NCBI GenBank assembly: GCA_002482535.1 | Contig: DLGE01000007.1 | Location: 184,424-248,423 of the forward strand | Source of the DNA: Peptococcaceae bacterium UBA7702 | GTDB lineage: Bacteria > Bacillota > Dehalobacteriia > UBA7702 | Length of the DNA stretch: 64,000 bases | Direction of reading: 5' to 3' | In this document: positions 51,934 through 61,268 of the stretch, piece by piece | Numbering within the stretch: position 1 is the stretch's first letter | Layout: each line of letters begins with the position of its first letter | Translations under genes and position numbers: made by a program | Notes under the pieces: model-generated | Told to the model about the DNA's origin: nothing | Database searches by the model: none | The model's input: only the letters and a program-made list of their open reading frames with translations

Positions 51934-52592
51934 TTTGTTCCTTTTTCATAATCCATAATATCTTGCGGTTTTTCTGCAATAAAACGGACACAGGAATGGT
52001 CTGTGTCCCCTTGTTTCCCCTGTCCCCAGGTGACATAAAGGCAATCGATGCCAGCGTTCTCCGCGGTTAACACATCGGTAAGACCATCCCCAATATAGAG
52101 CGTTTCCTCTGCCGTAACCCTTGCTTTTTCCATCAAATATCGTACCCCCCAAGGGTCCGGTTTCGAAGGATACAAAGGGTCATAGCCAACCACAGCCAAA
52201 AAATCAATTTGTCCAAAAAAACGCTGACAAAGCGCATCAGTTAACTGCTGCGCTTTATTGGTATGGATTGTTAACTTTTTCTGATTTTTTTGAAGCTGCA
52301 AAAGAACCTCTGTGATTCCAGAAAAAGGCGCTGTATTGGGCTTGTCGGACGCAAGATACAGCTCCCGATAAACGGTTTTCACCTTCGTGATGTTCTCTTC
52401 GGTCATCTCGTGAGGCGGTAGCAGTCTGGCAACAACGGTTTCCAAGTTGCCTCCTACAAAATGTTTGTATAAGGCCAAATCATGAATGGGAAAGCCGAAT
52501 TGGGCCAAAGCTGCGTTGAAGCAAATGGCCACATCGGTAATGGTATCAACCAAGGTGCCGTCAAAATCAAAAATGTAGAGTTTCTTTCCCAT
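51930..52592 (-). CDS. HAD-superfamily hydrolase (phosphoglycolate phosphatase-like)
   Basis: A 220-residue HAD phosphatase with motif I FDFDGTLVDT, motif II HTNKA, motif III SKPDPWG and motif IV GDGLTDVLTA. It follows the HpcH/HpaI aldolase gene and overlaps the SDR gene. A phosphatase in this position may remove phosphate from a sugar or acid intermediate of the pathway. Confidence 0.9.
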   Translation of the reverse strand: MGKKLYIFDFDGTLVDTITDVAICFNAALAQFGFPIHDLALYKHFVGGNLETVVARLLPPHEMTEENITKVKTVYRELYLASDKPNTAPFSGITEVLLQLQKNQKKLTIHTNKAQQLTDALCQRFFGQIDFLAVVGYDPLYPSKPDPWGVRYLMEKARVTAEETLYIGDGLTDVLTAENAGIDCLYVTWGQGKQGDTDHSCVRFIAEKPQDIMDYEKGTK

Positions 52593-52593
52593 T

Positions 52594-53382
52594 TTATAAT
52601 AGCCCTGAAGCATCCTTATGACGCTGCCACATCATTTCCATTCGGGCCTTGTCTTCGTCAGCCATACGTCCGTAAAAATCACATTTATTCTGTAAATAAA
52701 GTACCTCGAATTCCATGGCTTTGATGATGCTCTTTTTCAGACGCTTTTCGTCATCAGTCGTCCGGAAGACGATTTTTCTGGTTTCAAATTTATCGATCAA
52801 CGGGGCCATCTTCTGAATAAAGGGAATCGCCTCAAAAGAGATTCCACCCCCCATACCGACAATGAGCCCTGCCGCTTTCGCTTTTTCGGCAAAGAAAGAA
52901 ACAGCCTCATAGACAGCATCTCCATTGATTTCCTCGCGGCAAAGTCCCATGGAAGAGGAAAGATCCACCCTGCCCACGGAAATGGTGTCCAACATCCCCT
53001 CACCTGCCTTTAAAATTTCAGCGAAATTTTCCCGGCAGGTTTTGGTTTCGGCATTGATGATCCATTCCACATCCTTCAACTCATCACCATAGACTTTTTT
53101 TGCCGCATGCACAAATTTCGTCATCGCAAAGGGCGTTTCAATCATCGGCGCCATAATCCCGGTAGCTCCCAGCAAACGGCACTGATCAAGGTCGCGCACG
53201 GCTTCGCAACCGCCAATTTTGATAAAAAGATCCATACCCGCCCGAAAAACGATTTCATTGAGCTGCACCAGTTCATCGGTGCGGGAACCTTCCGCTTCAA
53301 ATTCGGCCTTCACTGCCAGAACGCTATACTCATCTTTTAATTCTTTGAGAATTTCCAACATCTGACGTTCTTTTTTATTCAT
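52594..53382 (-). CDS. HpcH/HpaI aldolase/citrate lyase-family protein
   Basis: A 262-residue TIM-barrel protein with IKIGGCEAVRDLDQCRLLGATGIMAPMIETPFAMTKFV, NAETKT and SVGRVDLSSSMG, matching the HpcH/HpaI family of metal-dependent aldolases. Such enzymes make or break pyruvate- or glyoxylate-containing bonds. Its place next to a TPP-dependent enzyme in a sugar operon is unusual and suggests the two act on a keto-acid-derived sugar branch. Confidence 0.85.
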   Translation of the reverse strand: MNKKERQMLEILKELKDEYSVLAVKAEFEAEGSRTDELVQLNEIVFRAGMDLFIKIGGCEAVRDLDQCRLLGATGIMAPMIETPFAMTKFVHAAKKVYGDELKDVEWIINAETKTCRENFAEILKAGEGMLDTISVGRVDLSSSMGLCREEINGDAVYEAVSFFAEKAKAAGLIVGMGGGISFEAIPFIQKMAPLIDKFETRKIVFRTTDDEKRLKKSIIKAMEFEVLYLQNKCDFYGRMADEDKARMEMMWQRHKDASGLL

Positions 53383-53409
53383 TTTCTTTATACCTCTGAC
53401 TTATCATCC

Positions 53410-55209
53410 TTATTCACAGTCACATTTATTGCTCAAATATTCTTCCCGGCAGAGAAACGGATACATATCATCAATGGGTGGTGAAACGATTTTCCCATCA
53501 GGCAAAACTTTCGAAGACAACTTCGGTTCAAAAAACTGGGTGGGATCAAGAATACCCTCACAGATCACCGGCCCCTCCATGGATAAAGCCATTTCAATTT
53601 TTTCATCGAGTTCATTAAGGTTTTCAACACAGACATAGCCAATACCAAATGCTGCTGCTATTTTTTCAAAATTTGGAAAAGAAACGCCGGAATCGGGCGT
53701 GGCGCCGACCAGCGGCGGTTTAAACAAGTTCATCTGGGTCTGACGGCAGGAATGGTAACCGGTATTATTGAACAAAAAAGTCTTGATTTCTGCTTTATGA
53801 TGCGCCGCGGTCTGTAACTCCTGTAAATTCATCATGATACTGCCGTCACCGTCAAAGCAAATGGTCCGTTTCCCCGGTCGGGCAAAAGAACAGCCCAAGG
53901 CTGCAGGGAAACCGTAACCCATACTGGCACAGCCGGAATTGGTAAAAAGCCGTTGACCTTTTTTAATGTTAGCGGCCTGAAAACCGACGACGCAAGCGGA
54001 ACCGTTACCGCAAATAACGGCGTCATCTCCTTTGAGATGTTGGAAGATGCCATCAACAAAAACATACGGGTTAAGCGGCGACTGGTTCTCGTAATAGCTT
54101 TGGCATACCGCCGGATAGCGGGCATCTGTTGCCTTGCATTTTTTGAGCCAATCCTGATGGTCCGCCTCAGGCATATAATCCCCCGTCAACATCTTGCTAA
54201 GCAGCTCTTTCACATCACCGCAAACCGGCATATCCGGTTGAATGGTCGGCTTTTTCAGCTCGTTAGGGTCAATATCGTTAATGATCTTATAGGCGTTCTT
54301 CGCCCAGTCTTTATAATTATAGGAAATCTGGCGGATATTTAGGCGGCAGCCCAGCGTTAACACCAGATCACTGTTTTCCACGACAAAATTGCCTCCCCTG
54401 GTACCGACCGTACCGGGCCTACCACAAAATAACCGATGGTCATTCCAGAGCGTATCATGGGCGTTCCATGCAGTCACCACGGGAATCTGCAACTTTTCAA
54501 TCACTTTCATAAATTCGTCATGGGCATGACCCAACCGAATGCCGGAACCGGCCAGGATAACAGGACGTTTGGCCGCGGCAATTTTATCAAGAACCCTTTG
54601 AGCAGTTTCCTGGGAAATGGATTGAGGTAAAGCATCTCGACACTCATCTTCATGAAAATGTTTAAGGGCATCGGTTTCTACTATGGCGCCCTGAATATTT
54701 AAAGGAATATCAAGCCAAACCGGGCCACCCCGACCGGTAAAGGCGAAATAAAAGGCCTTTTCCAAATGATAGGCAATTTCGGTGGGGTCTGTAATCATCA
54801 CAGCGTATTTGGTCATGGGGCGCACACTGTCAACAATATTGTATTCTTGATCTCCTAATTGCCGTAAGGGCACGTCCGTAATCCAGGTGGTGGTTTCCGT
54901 TTTAACCTGCCCGGAAACGATGATCATGGGCACCGAATCAAGCCAACCGCCTAAAACGCCGGTAAGGGCGTTGGTACCACCAGGCCCACTGGTCACGCAA
55001 ACCAGTGACGGTTCACCGGTGAGAACCGTATAAGATTCCGCCGCCATGGCGGACGCCTGTTCGTGATGATTATAAATGCACTGCAATGTCTCATGATGGC
55101 CAAAAGCGTCATTCAAATGCATGGCGCCGCCGCCGGTAACTGTAAAAACGAATTTAACGCCTTTCCCCGCGAAGAAATCGGCAATGTATTTGGCAACCTT
55201 AATTTTCAC
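53410..55209 (-). CDS. Thiamine-pyrophosphate enzyme (acetolactate synthase-like)
   Basis: A 599-residue enzyme of the AHAS/pyruvate-decarboxylase family. The catalytic glutamate is in CIYNHHEQASAMAAESY and the TPP motif is GDGSIMMNLQELQTAAHHKAEIKTFLFNN. It is unlikely to be the isoleucine-pathway enzyme: no regulatory-subunit gene is nearby and it sits between rfbG and an aldolase. YerE-like enzymes add a two-carbon unit to CDP-4-keto sugars to give branched sugars, a plausible but unproven role here. Confidence 0.87.
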   Translation of the reverse strand: MKIKVAKYIADFFAGKGVKFVFTVTGGGAMHLNDAFGHHETLQCIYNHHEQASAMAAESYTVLTGEPSLVCVTSGPGGTNALTGVLGGWLDSVPMIIVSGQVKTETTTWITDVPLRQLGDQEYNIVDSVRPMTKYAVMITDPTEIAYHLEKAFYFAFTGRGGPVWLDIPLNIQGAIVETDALKHFHEDECRDALPQSISQETAQRVLDKIAAAKRPVILAGSGIRLGHAHDEFMKVIEKLQIPVVTAWNAHDTLWNDHRLFCGRPGTVGTRGGNFVVENSDLVLTLGCRLNIRQISYNYKDWAKNAYKIINDIDPNELKKPTIQPDMPVCGDVKELLSKMLTGDYMPEADHQDWLKKCKATDARYPAVCQSYYENQSPLNPYVFVDGIFQHLKGDDAVICGNGSACVVGFQAANIKKGQRLFTNSGCASMGYGFPAALGCSFARPGKRTICFDGDGSIMMNLQELQTAAHHKAEIKTFLFNNTGYHSCRQTQMNLFKPPLVGATPDSGVSFPNFEKIAAAFGIGYVCVENLNELDEKIEMALSMEGPVICEGILDPTQFFEPKLSSKVLPDGKIVSPPIDDMYPFLCREEYLSNKCDCE

Positions 55210-56276
55210 TTTTTCACCTCTGCACCCATTAAGAAGTCTTTGATTTCCTGATCCATCTCCATGTTGATATCACCGGCGGATAAATATGTTTTGGTCCAGT
55301 CACAGACCTTTTCCATCGCAGTATCCATATGCCATACCGGCTGCCAACCAAAAGTACGCTTCAATTTCGTACAATCAAGTTTCAAAAAATTGGCCTCATG
55401 GGGAGCGTTTTGCTCCGAACGGTCAAGCCAATTCAAACCGTGACCCCATTTCGCACAAAAGAGGTCAACGAGGGTTCCTGTTGAAAGGCAATCACAATCA
55501 TCGGGACCAACATTGTAACTTCCAGCGTATTTTTCATCCTTATACTGGGATTCGGCAATCATCAGATAGGCGCCAACCGACTCCAATACATGCTGGTACG
55601 GCCGAATAGAAAAGGGGTTGCGGACAATAATATCCTCCTTTTTCAGCGCCGCGCGTACGCAATCAGGAATAATGCGGTCATTGGCGAAGTCGCCGCCACC
55701 GATCACATTCCCGGCGCGAGATGTGGAGATCGCCGTATCTCGTTGGGCAAAGAAAGAATTTTGATAGGAACTGGTCACCAATTCCGAACAAGATTTGCTG
55801 TTGGAATAGGGATCGAAGCCGTTAAGGTATTCCTCTTCCCGATAGCCCTCTTCCCGTTCTTCATTTCGATATACCTTGTCTGTGGTCACATTAAGGAAAG
55901 AGCGAACCGAATCGTTCAACCGAACACACTCCAAAACATTCACCGTACCCATCACGTTGGTTTCATAAGTATAGACCGGCATCTTGTAAGAATCTCTAAC
56001 AATGGGCTGCGCCGCCAAATGAAATACGATTTCCGGTCTTTTTTGTTGAAAGATCCTTTGCAGTCCTTCAAGATCGCGAATATCTCCCAAAACGGAGTGG
56101 ATTTCCTTTTCCAGACCGCAAAGAGTAAAGAGCGCGGGGTCCGTCGGAGGAGCCAGGGCGTAGCCGGTAACGTCGGTACCGCAGTTTAAGAGTAGGCGGC
56201 AAAGCCAGCTGCCTTTAAACCCGGTATGACCTGTCACGAGCACCCGCTTCCCTTTAAAAAAATCTAGATCAAACAC
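55206..56276 (-). CDS. rfbG: CDP-glucose 4,6-dehydratase
   Basis: A 356-residue extended SDR: FFKGKRVLVTGHTGFKGSWLCRLLL at the N-terminus, VTTDKVYRNEEREEGYREEEYLNGFDPYSNSKSCSELV with the TDK and YxxxK sites, and SRAGNVIGGGDFANDRIIPD. It makes CDP-4-keto-6-deoxyglucose from the product of RfbF. A GTG start at 56276, one base after the rfbF stop and 12 bases after GGAGGG, fits the known N-terminus; longer frames overlap rfbF. Confidence 0.94.
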   Translation of the reverse strand: MFDLDFFKGKRVLVTGHTGFKGSWLCRLLLNCGTDVTGYALAPPTDPALFTLCGLEKEIHSVLGDIRDLEGLQRIFQQKRPEIVFHLAAQPIVRDSYKMPVYTYETNVMGTVNVLECVRLNDSVRSFLNVTTDKVYRNEEREEGYREEEYLNGFDPYSNSKSCSELVTSSYQNSFFAQRDTAISTSRAGNVIGGGDFANDRIIPDCVRAALKKEDIIVRNPFSIRPYQHVLESVGAYLMIAESQYKDEKYAGSYNVGPDDCDCLSTGTLVDLFCAKWGHGLNWLDRSEQNAPHEANFLKLDCTKLKRTFGWQPVWHMDTAMEKVCDWTKTYLSAGDINMEMDQEIKDFLMGAEVKK

Positions 56277-56277
56277 G

Positions 56278-57051
56278 TTACCAAACCCTCCAAGGCGCTT
56301 TGTCGTCAAACCAAAGGTTTTCCAGTTGCTCTTTGTCTCTGGCCGTATCCATGCACTGCCAGAAGCCACTGTATTTATAAGCCATTAGTTGACTGTCCCG
56401 GGCAAGCTCTTCCAAGGGCTCCCTTTCGAAAACTGTTTCGTCTCCTTCGATATAATCAAAAATCGCCGGTTCCAGCACCATAAATCCAGCATTGATCAAA
56501 CCGCCGTCATGGCTGTTTTTTTCCCGAAAAGAATGTATGTTACCGTCCTTGCCAATATCGAGAACGCCGAAGCGCTGGCCGACGTTAACCGCCGTCAGCG
56601 TTGCGGTTTTGCCGTGGCTTTGATGAAACGTAACGAGAGCATTGATGTCGATATCGGAAACACCGTCGCCATAGGTAAGCATAAAGGTCTCATCGCCGAC
56701 GTATTTTTGAATTCGCTTGACCCTGCCGCCGGTCATCGTATTGAGACCGGTATCCACCAACGTCACTTTCCATGGTTCTGCGTGGTTCGTATGAACCGTC
56801 ATCCGATTCTCCGCGGAAAAATCAAAGGTTACATCACTGGTATGGAGGTAATAATCGGCAAAATATTCCTTGATTTTATACTGTTTGTAACCGCAGCAAA
56901 TAATAAAATCATTAAAACCGTAATAAGAATAGGCTTTCATAATATGCCACAAAATAGGCTGTTCGCCAATTTCAATCATGGGTTTCGGTTTCAAATGACT
57001 CTCTTCACTGATGCGGGTACCGAAACCCCCTGCTAAGATCACTGTTTTCAT
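56278..57051 (-). CDS. rfbF: Glucose-1-phosphate cytidylyltransferase
   Basis: A 257-residue nucleotidyltransferase: MKTVILAGGFGTRISEESHLKPKPMIEIGEQPILWHIMK, YGDGVSDIDINAL and INAGFMVLEPAIFDYI match RfbF. It makes CDP-glucose from CTP and glucose-1-phosphate and is the first gene of the polysaccharide operon, followed immediately by rfbG. No rfbH is visible, so the pathway is not the usual 3,6-dideoxyhexose route as far as this window shows. Confidence 0.95.
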   Translation of the reverse strand: MKTVILAGGFGTRISEESHLKPKPMIEIGEQPILWHIMKAYSYYGFNDFIICCGYKQYKIKEYFADYYLHTSDVTFDFSAENRMTVHTNHAEPWKVTLVDTGLNTMTGGRVKRIQKYVGDETFMLTYGDGVSDIDINALVTFHQSHGKTATLTAVNVGQRFGVLDIGKDGNIHSFREKNSHDGGLINAGFMVLEPAIFDYIEGDETVFEREPLEELARDSQLMAYKYSGFWQCMDTARDKEQLENLWFDDKAPWRVW

Positions 57052-57211
57052 GGTATCCTCTCATCGCTTTGTTTTTTTATAGTTTTTGACTAATTAATTA
57101 TGATTATTATATAACAGATGCCGCAAGTTCGCAACCATCTTCGACAGGGGATGTCGAAAGTATAAAACGTATATTTCATCATACAAAATAATTATTAAAA
57201 TTTTATAAAAT

Positions 57212-57242
57212 AAAAGCTCCCCGCGTAACGCGGGGAGCTTTT
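57212..57242 (-). terminator. Terminator of the SLH/GT80-like gene
   Basis: AAAGCTCCCCGCG / CGCGGGGAGCTTT hairpin with A- and T-rich flanks, ten bases after the stop codon. Confidence 0.88.
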
Positions 57243-57251
57243 CTGTCCTGT

Positions 57252-60152
57252 TTACTCAGGCGTCACGTCAGTCCAAATCGGAGATTCCGCTGTTCCAGTA
57301 TTTTTGTAATAAGTAATGGTACTGGTCGTTGCATCCCAAATTGCGATATCATGTTCACTGGTATCTTTGAATTCGACAAGAGCGCAGGTATCGTCTTCTG
57401 GGCAGAGACTGCCGTAGGTGGCGTTGGTGCTGTCCACCGTAGTCAGGAACATCTGCACAAGGTTCCCGTAGGCCAAACCGGCGCCAGCGGCTTTCGAGGT
57501 ATTAAAGAGAGCACAGGCCATTTGTTCCGAGCTTACGGACTGGTAAGTGGAAGATTGATACCCGCACATATAGATATCGGGATAGAAATAGAGGATCAAT
57601 TCAGCAGCAATGGAAGAGTTAACATCCGTAATACCAAGGTCTTCCAATTGTTCCACTTTATCGGGATAGAGATTTGTCGGTGTCCCGGGATGGCCTTTAT
57701 AGTAATAGATATATTCATCACCATAGTAGGCCATAATGAATTTGGCAAAGGTTCCAAAATTAGTTTCATTGCCTATTTTTGTACCTAAGAACATCATTAC
57801 TTTTTTATCCTGTTCCTGGGCTTCGCTGAACATTTCATCATTAAAACGATACAGATCTTTAAAAGCTTGTTTTACCGTATCACCCTTATCCGTCAACGCA
57901 GTCAACATCGTACTGATCGATTTGACTTTTACACTGGGATTATCAGTGACGACTTGCGACAAGAATTCTGCATTGGAAATATTTAAGGTGTCACTCGTTC
58001 TTGCCAGCCACCATTCCGTATTATCGTCTTCGTTGGCAACAACATAATCATAGGCTAAGAAGGCTTCATACTGGTTCGGTGTCCGGCTATTATACAATAG
58101 ATCGGCAATATCATATGTACCGGTATCATAAACATCCTGCTTGATCTTTTCCCAGCAATCCGCCATCGCATCATACTTTGCATAAGGATCACTTACGTTA
58201 AAAGTGTTATTAAACCAAGAATATGAAGAATCTCCATCAGACAACAATTTTATGTCATATTGGGATTCATCGATCTTATTGGCTGTTAGTAATTTCAAGA
58301 TAAAATCAGGATAGCGGTCATTGATATATAAGTGGTATTTCGCATCGGGATTCAATTCATTCAGATCAGCCACATAATCAACCATGGCTGCAACGTTGCT
58401 ATGAAATTTCTCACGGTTCATCAAATCCGCATTGGTAACATTGGGTAAACCATAAACGTTTGCCGGTAATTTATCCCAATCGTAGGCGCCAGAGCGTTCT
58501 AGCATGACAAAAGTAGGAATCGGTTCACCTTCAGTGTTATGATTGATATCCCAAAGTGAAAGTGTAAAATAGATGACGGGGAAGGTGGCGTTGATGGGTG
58601 CCAAATTATATTCATCGGCGGAAATACCCACTTCATCACAATCGAAAGCAACAACGTAATCATCCTTCAACACAGCGGAATGCACGGTAAATTTGCCGTA
58701 ATTCATGATATCAAATTCACCGCTATTGGTGTCGGCGGCGAGGGTAATCTCTCCGCTGGCCTGCTGCATCACAGTATCATTATAAACCATTCTACCGGTT
58801 GTTTTCACTTCATCAGCACCGGTCAGAGTCGTAGGATCCGCATCACCATCATCCACCGTAACAGTAACATTGGAGTCATTCATTTCTTTCTGTTCCATGG
58901 TAACGGTATAGTTTGCCTGATGGGTATACCAGGAAGTATCTTTAAAGGCGGCCTTCGTTACAGCAACCGCGGATGGGTCCCCCGCAAACTGCAGATTTGC
59001 CAGAGCGGTACAGCCGTTGCAGGCCCCATCGGCAATGGAGGTCAGCGTCACGGGGAAGACAATGGTTTCAATGGAAGTATCATCGGCAAAAGCCCCGGCG
59101 GCCACTGCGGTCACTTTCACGCCCCGATAAGTTTCGGGAATCGTAACCGTTGTATCGATGCCGTTATAATCGACGACGGTATAGGTCCCCGCCGTATTGA
59201 CATTGAAGACCAGACCTTCACTGGACATATAAGCAAATACATTCTCATCCATGCCGTCGGCATAGACAATTTCTTGTGCGCGGCTGTTACTCTTCATTAA
59301 AATCGAAGAATTGGCGCCATCGCGAATCACCAAACGCCCGGTGATTTTTACGTTATCGAGGACCAGTTTTTGATCGGGGCTTTCCGCCAACGAACTGATT
59401 CCTGAGGCAGCGCTTCCTTCCGCCACAAACAGATCCCCGTCAATGGTGATATTACTCAGCGTAACGCCGCTATGATTGATGATGGCATTCCCATTGAGGG
59501 TTTTGCTGTAAGTACCGGCGGCGGCATAATAATATTGAAAGCAATTATAAAAAAGTTGTGCGAATTCCTGCCGGGTAATGTTGCTTTGCGGGTAAAGGCT
59601 GCCGCCGCTACCGGCAACGTAGCCGTTTTTCACCATCGCCGCAATGGTACCCACCGCCCATGTGGAAACCTTTTCCCGGTCGGCAAAAGCGGCAAGATCT
59701 TCCACCGTTCCATCGGTAAGCAAAAGAACACGGGAGACGACGGTAAAGGCTTCCTGCCGGGTCACCTTAGCATTGGGGCGCATCGTTTGATCGGGATAGC
59801 CGTTTAAAATGCCCATCCCCACCGCCTTTTGTATCGATTCAACATACCAGGCATTCTGCGCCAAATCCGTATAAACGGAAATATCGGCTTTTTCGTAGGC
59901 GCCGAAAGCACGAACGGTGATTGCCGCCAGTTCCGCCCGAGTCATGTTCTCCGCGGGATATAGTTTCCCTTCGCTGCCATTGAGCAAACCGTTATCCACC
60001 GCCGAGGCCAAAGCATCGTATGACCAATAATCCTTCGCCGGCATATCAGAAAAGTCCGATACTGCCGCTGCGGAAAATCCGGTAGAGAATGTAAGCATCA
60101 GCACACAAACAATGAGTCCTACTATAACGACATGGTTTCTGTTCTTCTTCAT
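57252..60152 (-). CDS. SLH-anchored protein with BspA-like repeats and a GT80 sialyltransferase-like domain
   Basis: A 966-residue exported protein. A signal peptide (1-30) is followed by three SLH repeats (about 32-210), a beta-rich stretch, and a BspA-like leucine-rich segment (about 320-410, VFPVTLTSIADGACNGCTALANLQF). The C-terminal region (about 480-900) shows the GT80 sialyltransferase motifs in order: YHLYINDRYPD, LLSDGDSSYSW (cf. the YDDGSMEY motif), LYRFNDEM, YYYKGHP (about residue 818) and PDIYMCGYQSSTYQS (cf. GGVASSLYFS). GT80 enzymes transfer sialic acid from CMP-sialic acid and are normally cytoplasmic or lipid-anchored in Gram-negatives. Activity and donor are unknown; a lectin role is possible. 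Confidence 0.75.
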   Translation of the reverse strand: MKKNRNHVVIVGLIVCVLMLTFSTGFSAAAVSDFSDMPAKDYWSYDALASAVDNGLLNGSEGKLYPAENMTRAELAAITVRAFGAYEKADISVYTDLAQNAWYVESIQKAVGMGILNGYPDQTMRPNAKVTRQEAFTVVSRVLLLTDGTVEDLAAFADREKVSTWAVGTIAAMVKNGYVAGSGGSLYPQSNITRQEFAQLFYNCFQYYYAAAGTYSKTLNGNAIINHSGVTLSNITIDGDLFVAEGSAASGISSLAESPDQKLVLDNVKITGRLVIRDGANSSILMKSNSRAQEIVYADGMDENVFAYMSSEGLVFNVNTAGTYTVVDYNGIDTTVTIPETYRGVKVTAVAAGAFADDTSIETIVFPVTLTSIADGACNGCTALANLQFAGDPSAVAVTKAAFKDTSWYTHQANYTVTMEQKEMNDSNVTVTVDDGDADPTTLTGADEVKTTGRMVYNDTVMQQASGEITLAADTNSGEFDIMNYGKFTVHSAVLKDDYVVAFDCDEVGISADEYNLAPINATFPVIYFTLSLWDINHNTEGEPIPTFVMLERSGAYDWDKLPANVYGLPNVTNADLMNREKFHSNVAAMVDYVADLNELNPDAKYHLYINDRYPDFILKLLTANKIDESQYDIKLLSDGDSSYSWFNNTFNVSDPYAKYDAMADCWEKIKQDVYDTGTYDIADLLYNSRTPNQYEAFLAYDYVVANEDDNTEWWLARTSDTLNISNAEFLSQVVTDNPSVKVKSISTMLTALTDKGDTVKQAFKDLYRFNDEMFSEAQEQDKKVMMFLGTKIGNETNFGTFAKFIMAYYGDEYIYYYKGHPGTPTNLYPDKVEQLEDLGITDVNSSIAAELILYFYPDIYMCGYQSSTYQSVSSEQMACALFNTSKAAGAGLAYGNLVQMFLTTVDSTNATYGSLCPEDDTCALVEFKDTSEHDIAIWDATTSTITYYKNTGTAESPIWTDVTPE

Positions 60153-60469
60153 CGTTTTGATTCTTCCTCTCTTTATATCAAGATTGATTTATTTCTTTCC
60201 ATTATACACCATGATCACACAAAATGGTACCCTCTTTCCTCCTCACAAGGCCAAAAGGAGTCTTTTACTGTGACATTTTTGGGTCATTTTCTCAAAGAAT
60301 GCCTTTTTAACGATTTCATTTCATTTTTAAAAATAAAAATTTTGGCACTAATAAAGTGTCTTATTGACGCTGACTTTTATAAGGAGAAAAAGAGGGGATT
60401 CTCTGTAACGAAAACGATACGGGAGAATCCCCTCTTCAGCAAAACAATGGGCTATTTTTCCTATGGCGG
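60153..60469. other. Intergenic region with divergent controls
   Basis: About 315 bases between the SLH gene start and the ABC operon end. It holds the presumed promoter of the SLH gene near 60153-60240 and the terminator of the ABC operon (60388-60437). No gene is supported. Confidence 0.6.
60388..60437 (-). terminator. Terminator of the ABC transporter operon
   Basis: Minus-strand GAGGGGATTCTC / GAGAATCCCCTC arms, with an 18- to 20-base loop, followed by TTTTTC, about 35 bases after the ATPase gene. Confidence 0.8.
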
Positions 60470-61267
60470 TTAACCTAAGATCATCCGGTCATTGGCGAAT
60501 TCATCACCACCGGAAACGTCGCTGAATTTCTCCAGCAGGTCTTCTACGGTGAGTCTTTGCTTTTCTTCGCCGCAAATATCAAGAATGATCGCTCCGTCCT
60601 TCATCATAATCAGACGGTTGCCATGGCGGATGGCGTCTTTCATGTTGTGGGTCACCATCAGCGCTGTCAGATGATTTTCGGCAATGATTTCCTCGGAAAG
60701 TGACAGCACTTTCGCCGCGGTTTTGGGGTCGAGGGCGGCGGTGTGTTCATCAAGGAGCAGCAGTTTCGGTTTTTGCAGTGTCGCCATCAGTAATGTCAAG
60801 GCCTGACGCTGGCCACCGGAGAGCAAACCGACTTTGACACTCATACGGTCTTCCAAACCGAGACCGAGGCGTTTGAGCTTTTCCATGTAGGATTCCCGCT
60901 CCTTTTTGGTCACACCCCACCTTAGGGTACGGTGCATACCGCGGCGGGCCGCCAAGGCGAGATTTTCATCGATTCCCATGGTGGCGCTGGTGCCCGTCAT
61001 GGGATCCTGAAAGACCCGGCCCAGGTACTTTGCCCTTTTGTACTCGGGGAGACCCGTGACGTTTTCGCCGTCGATCAAAATCGCACCGTTGTCCACCGGC
61101 CAAACTCCGGCCACGGCGTTGAGCATGGTGGATTTGCCTGCGCCATTGCCGCCGATGACGGTGACGAAATCACCGTCATTCAGTGTCAGGCTGACATCGG
61201 TCAAAGCGCATTTCTCATTAACGGTTCCTAAATTAAAGGTTTTTGAAATATTTTTAATTTCCAGCAT
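60470..61267 (-). CDS. ABC transporter ATP-binding protein (TrpZ-type)
   Basis: A 265-residue ATPase: GGNGAGKSTML, LSGGQRQALTLL and LLLDEHTAALDPKT. The DEHTAALD form of Walker B marks the subfamily that pairs with PF04392 binding proteins and BPD_transp_2-type permeases. It is the last gene of the operon; GGAGGTATCTGAA precedes its start directly at the permease stop. Confidence 0.93.
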   Translation of the reverse strand: MLEIKNISKTFNLGTVNEKCALTDVSLTLNDGDFVTVIGGNGAGKSTMLNAVAGVWPVDNGAILIDGENVTGLPEYKRAKYLGRVFQDPMTGTSATMGIDENLALAARRGMHRTLRWGVTKKERESYMEKLKRLGLGLEDRMSVKVGLLSGGQRQALTLLMATLQKPKLLLLDEHTAALDPKTAAKVLSLSEEIIAENHLTALMVTHNMKDAIRHGNRLIMMKDGAIILDICGEEKQRLTVEDLLEKFSDVSGGDEFANDRMILG

Positions 61268-61268
61268 T

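Noticed and set aside
53410..55209. Biosynthetic acetolactate synthase (ilvB)
   Set aside because: It sits inside a CDP-sugar operon with no small subunit or branched-chain amino acid genes nearby.
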